18,272 bases of DNA from Baffinella frigidus. Lineage: Eukaryota > Cryptophyceae > Cryptomonadales > Baffinellaceae. The notes under the pieces were generated by a model that was not told where the DNA came from, did not search any database, and saw nothing but the letters and a program-made list of their open reading frames with translations. Where the stretch lies: positions 251,098-269,369 of the forward strand of contig MU646801.1 of assembly GCA_026770585.1 (NCBI GenBank), given 5' to 3'. Every line of letters starts with the position of its first letter. Positions within the stretch are counted from its first letter, which is position 1. The position numbers and the translations under genes are program-made. Positions 17,441-18,272 of this stretch are shown piece by piece.

Positions 17441-18217
17441 AAGGTTTTAAGGTTTAGGGTTTAGGGTTTAGGGTTTAGGGCAGGAGCTTTGATCGAGAGC
17501 GGACTTGACTGTAAAGCAACTAAGGTAGACGGAGAAGGCTGTAGCAACTGACGCAGACGGAGAAGACGCGATGCCAGTGGTGGCAGATAAAGGAAATTGC
17601 AGAGGAACCACCACTCGACAAACCCTCGGCGGAACATACGCTAGGTCCTAGAGTCAACAAATCTCTTATTTCATGGTGCAAACCTGCAGCGTATTTGACA
17701 AACAGGTTGGGGAGGAAACCTGCAGCCAATTTGGCAGACAGCCTCGCCGTGCTTCTCGTCCGCGCGATGCACTGCCATGAATGAGATGATCTCCCCCGCG
17801 TCGCTGCTCTCCATCAACCGCCGCGCTGCCTCCGAGGCCTTGATCCCTGCCGAGCGGTCACGAGTTACGGGTTTCGGTGTTTCGGTGTTTCGGGTGGCAT
17901 ATCCACCCACGCGATTGACTGCGCCATAAGTTGACATAGAGGTGGACTTGACAGCTATGTCGATAAGGAGGACTTGGGTTTTCGGGTGCGGTTTTGGGGA
18001 TAGATGTTCGGGTAGGGTTTTGGGGGTAGATTTTCGGGTGCGGTGATGGGAATAGATCTTCAGGTGCAGTTTGGTGGGTAGATTTTCGGGTGCGGTTTTG
18101 GGGGTAGATTTTCGGGTGCGGTCTGGGGGGTAGATTTTCGGGTGCAGTTTTGGGGGTAGTGCCTCCCGCCTTCTGGTAGAACTCCTGCATTTCTGCCGTC
18201 ATCTCCACTTCCTCCTC
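8480..18217 (-). CDS. Armadillo-repeat protein, 22 exons visible, 5' partial
   Basis: Predicted exons, 5' to 3': 18217-18163, 17846-17720, 17382-17310, 16948-16880, 16070-15957, 15696-15629, 14989-14927, 14826-14761, 14556-14451, 14246-14163, 13914-13784, 13433-13349, 12713-12627, 12474-12373, 12236-12171, 11538-11458, 11142-11083, 10805-10707, 10350-10267, 9806-9684, 9199-9096 and 8588-8480. They sum to 1956 nt (651 residues and TAA), with every phase agreeing. About 13 repeats of about 42 residues follow the pattern GC(G)AL-x-NLA-x12-GGIE-(A)VV-x-AM-x-AH-x7-VQEQ, for example NLAVDDHIEAAVVGKGGIE and ALFNLSLDDAGEVAVAQKGG. ARM repeats stack into a solenoid that binds protein partners; the function here is unknown. 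The last part, GNPFIIAQTMVNRDRL, leaves the repeat pattern. Least certain junctions: the donor at 11083 (11092 would shorten a 4-residue excess in that repeat), the acceptor CTCAAAG at 12236, and the acceptor at 10350, chosen because it gives exact repeat spacing. The first intron has a GC donor (GGAG|GCACT). More N-terminal exons must lie beyond the right edge. Confidence 0.9.
8772..8893. mobile_element. MITE D: related TA-flanked family
   Basis: A 122-bp element in the last ARM intron, with imperfect arms of about 40 bp. The left arm is TACAGGGGTTACTCGCGAAT and onwards; the right, on the minus strand, is TACAGGGGTTACTCGAAATT and onwards. Both continue AAGGACAC and GTCCCTAGG. TA at both ends is consistent with a TA target duplication. 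The termini share CAGGGGT and ACTCG/CCTCG with MITE A but the interior differs, so it is a second subfamily. Two further copies of TGTATGGGYTACTCGCACC follow directly at about 8891-8932 and look like arm duplicates. Confidence 0.82.
8981..9091. repeat. 9-bp minisatellite beside an ARM donor site
   Basis: Six perfect ATTGGAGGA units at 8981-9034, then degenerate 9-mers up to 9091, four bases from the intron side of the donor of exon 9096-9199. Read on from that exon in frame, the array stays open and would encode Ser/Asn-rich 3-residue repeats until a stop at about 8921. Confidence 0.95.
9205..9330 (+). repeat. TTTAGGG-like tract, ARM intron 20
   Basis: TTTAGGG and TTCAGGG heptamers begin directly beside the acceptor of exon 9096-9199, so the transcript reads CCCTAAACCCTAAGCAG|G. 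An imperfect hairpin element follows at about 9337-9424. It includes a perfect GGGGGTCAA/TTGACCCCC palindrome at 9345-9364 and repeated GGTCCTAGG. Confidence 0.85.
9464..9588 (-). pseudogene. Two ghost copies of the donor end of ARM exon 9684-9806
   Basis: On the minus strand, 9588-9556 reads MGAHRSSIGMQ, against MGAHRSSVGIQ in the real exon, and ends CAG|GCAACC. About 9480-9464 keeps only the IGMQ-like end with CAG|GCCACA. Both have GC where the real exon has a GT donor. They follow the real exon in transcription order. Confidence 0.75.
10177..10198. repeat. Perfect 22-nt palindrome
   Basis: AAATTTCCATT followed by its exact reverse complement, in ARM intron 19. No target duplication is evident. 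Confidence 0.85.
10534..10577 (-). pseudogene. Ghost of the donor half of ARM exon 10707-10805
   Basis: On the minus strand it reads IGLLLNLALSRHIQ followed by GTCTTG; the real exon ends IGLLRNLALSRHNQ followed by GTCTTC. The acceptor half is absent. Coding similarity is high, so this is either a young copy or one kept by selection. Confidence 0.75.
10983..11013 (-). pseudogene. Ghost of the donor half of ARM exon 11083-11142
   Basis: On the minus strand it reads MGIEL and then a TGA stop within a stretch matching GGCATCGAGCTT of the real exon. The donor GT is lost. Confidence 0.65.
11347..11409. repeat. (GGA)n microsatellite in ARM intron 16
   Basis: An imperfect GGA/GAA trinucleotide run. 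In the transcript it is a C/U-rich tract starting about 50 nt into the intron after the donor at 11458. It generates spurious Arg-rich and Pro-rich open frames. Confidence 0.9.
11593..12030 (-). pseudogene. Three ghost copies of ARM exon 11458-11538 in a duplicated segment
   Basis: Copy 11610-11593 keeps the acceptor ACACAG and AVIKAM. Copy 11754-11698 reads AVIKALD, then a TAA stop, and has lost the acceptor AG. Copy 11966-11921 reads AVIHAKDKLVVSSA. The real exon reads AVIKAMDKHVSSA. The flanking block GATTCAGGGTT(G/T)TGTTAGG followed by CGGAGATTGAGTGCTCGGC is present near 11557 and again near 11985, so about 430 bp was duplicated as a unit. Confidence 0.8.
12240..12345 (+). repeat. TTTAGGG-like tract, ARM intron 14
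   Basis: Degenerate heptamers (TTTAGGG, TGTAGGG, TTTAAGG) fill most of this 136-bp intron. Similar tracts occur at 12490-12620 and 12720-12778. Confidence 0.85.
12779..12812 (-). pseudogene. Ghost of the acceptor half of ARM exon 12627-12713
   Basis: On the minus strand, the acceptor AACCAG is followed by AMKTHRDSGDA; the real exon begins AMETHAGSGEV. The copy then runs into TTTAGGG-derived sequence. It keeps an acceptor but no donor. Confidence 0.7.
13063..13304 (-). pseudogene. Array of three ghost copies of ARM exon 13349-13433
   Basis: Copy 13304-13289 keeps only SVFK with an intact GTGAGTGCC donor. Copy 13250-13189 reads HGTLVGKGVVEAAFK but its donor is GCCAGT. Copy 13140-13063 reads LAVNAKKHGTLVTNVIKAVF with an intact AAA|GTGAGTGCC donor, but its acceptor side is out of frame with a stop. 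The real exon reads LAANPKNHGTLVGKGIVEAVF. The flanking motif GTTGCTCCGAG precedes the donors near 13031 and 13259, so the intron was copied too. Confidence 0.82.
13915..14035 (-). pseudogene. Two ghost copies of the first half of ARM exon 13784-13914
   Basis: Directly before the real exon, and in frame with it, the minus strand reads CGALWNLANNQINISRVQ; the real exon starts GCGALWNLASSTKNHFD. The outer copy at about 14035-13975 reads CMGALWCNLASSIKNHFD, with one inserted codon. The inner copy supplies the acceptor sequence (TCTCGCGTGCAG) used by the real exon, so decayed coding DNA now acts as a splice site. Confidence 0.85.
14262..14322 (+). repeat. 8-bp TTTGAGGG array
   Basis: Seven to eight near-perfect TTTGAGGG octamers, in the intron beside the acceptor of exon 14163-14246. 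This is the most homogeneous array in the window and differs from the heptamers by one base of unit length. Confidence 0.95.
14600..14758 (+). repeat. TTTAGGG-like tract, ARM intron 8
   Basis: Heptamers TTTAGGG, TTTGGGG and TTCAGGG fill this intron almost to the donor of exon 14761-14826. Matching tracts lie in the two introns on the other side of that exon and the next (14832-14915 and 15000-15050), and at 15710-15830. Confidence 0.88.
15098..15191. mobile_element. MITE C, left-truncated relative of MITE B
   Basis: The interior (ACAGTAGGACCATGC, then GCCCTGTGGTGGT) matches MITE B closely. The right end, read on the minus strand, is TACAGGGGTACCTCGCGCAT. The left arm is degraded or lost before about 15098. 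It lies in the ARM intron 14990-15628. Confidence 0.72.
16279..16336. repeat. 29-bp tandem duplication
   Basis: Two adjacent copies of a 29-bp unit beginning GGTCATGCTAGTAATAGTAA, differing only at the last base, in ARM intron 4. Confidence 0.95.
16331..16812 (-). pseudogene. Cluster of ghost donor ends of ARM exon 16880-16948
   Basis: The real exon ends GGCGCCCTG|GTGACCCCC. Copies of this junction occur at about 16399 (CGCCCTG|GTAACCCCC), 16425 (CGCCCTG|GTGTAT), 16571-16586 (GGCATCGGCGCCCTG|GTAAACC) and 16701 (CGCGCTG|GTAAACC). A last trace is near 16805 with the GT lost. Flanking intron is shared: GTAATTTTCGT(C/T)GGC is at about 16335 and 16817, and GTGGCTGGGCTAT at about 16459 and 16729. 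The segment has been duplicated at least twice. It includes the only CCCTAAA-oriented heptamers on the plus strand (about 16534-16555 and 16634-16670). Confidence 0.75.
17255..17272. repeat. Perfect 18-nt palindrome with a third half-site
   Basis: CTTTACAATATTGTAAAG is self-complementary, and a further GTATTGTAAAG half follows at 17281-17291. It lies in ARM intron 3. Confidence 0.85.
17395..17480 (+). repeat. TTTAGGG-like tract, ARM intron 2
   Basis: Heptamers TTTAGGG, TTCAGGG and TTGAGGG begin directly beside the acceptor of exon 17310-17382 (transcript CCCTAAACCCGAAACGTACAG|G). Confidence 0.88.
17684..17708 (-). pseudogene. Ghost of the donor end of ARM exon 17720-17846
   Basis: On the minus strand it reads PVCQIRC ending TGCAG|GTTTGC; the real exon ends AVCQIGC with TGCAG|GTTTCC. 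A 36-bp tandem copy places a second usable-looking donor just downstream of the real one. Its use would add 36 nt and keep frame. Confidence 0.75.
17976..18160. repeat. About 26-bp minisatellite next to the GC donor of ARM intron 1
   Basis: About seven units of TTTTCGGGTGCGGTTTTGGG followed by GGTAGA, with variation. In the transcript the array is C/A-rich and begins immediately after the predicted GC donor at 18161-18162. Confidence 0.92.
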
Positions 18218-18221
18218 CTGG

Positions 18222-18272
18222 TTAAGGGTTGAGGGTTTAGGGTTTAGGGTTTAGGGTTTAGGGTTTAGGGGG
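18222..18272 (+). repeat. TTTAGGG tract at the right edge
   Basis: Nearly perfect TTTAGGG heptamers run to the window end from just outside the acceptor of the first visible ARM exon (transcript CTTAACCAG|G). Because the ARM reading frame needs exons further right, this is an interstitial intron tract, not a chromosome end. Confidence 0.88.

Noticed and set aside
18222-18272. A true telomere at the right edge
   Set aside because: Similar TTTAGGG tracts occur in many introns here, and the ARM gene must continue to the right.

Overview
The window is nuclear DNA of an intron-rich protist. Real genes are recognisable only after splicing by eye: short exons of about 33-165 nt sit among introns of 100-981 nt. 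I worked out splice sites from protein-family spacing and from agreement of reading phase, so every junction listed is a prediction. Of 32 acceptors, 28 read AG|G. Donors are GT, with two GC, and almost never carry the extended GTAAGT consensus. Introns are full of degenerate TTTAGGG heptamers, the plant/alga/alveolate type of telomere repeat. Relaxed donors, AG|G acceptors and TTTAGGG together suggest a dinoflagellate, chromerid or similar alga-related protist; this is inference and the species is not identified.

Layout. (1) 1-1176: the 3' end of a plus-strand gene encoding a charged, Ala-rich protein (last two exons), after a 7-bp microsatellite at the left edge. (2) 2101-6816, minus strand: a complete nine-exon gene for a RidA/YjgF/UK114 (Rid family) protein of 167 residues. 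All nine exons join in phase from ATG to TGA. (3) 6817-8479: an intergenic stretch with a broken two-finger C2H2 zinc-finger remnant, a 10-bp minisatellite, a MITE and several hairpins. (4) 8480-18217, minus strand: the last 22 exons of an armadillo-repeat gene, 651 residues visible plus stop, with about 13 ARM repeats. Its 5' end lies beyond the right edge.

The most unusual feature is that many exons are accompanied by one to five decayed copies of themselves, usually their donor-side ends, in the neighbouring introns. These 'ghost exons' occur in all three genes and often keep part of the flanking intron, so they look like tandem segmental duplications that later decayed. In the ARM gene this is a plausible mechanism of repeat growth. 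A second pattern is that TTTAGGG heptamers run almost entirely antisense to the two minus-strand genes. Their introns are therefore transcribed as CCCUAAA, and around ten acceptors lie directly beside such heptamers. Two related short inverted-repeat element families with TA target duplications (MITEs) also occur, in introns and between genes.

I see no rRNA, tRNA, CRISPR array, bacterial operon or recognisable autonomous transposon.
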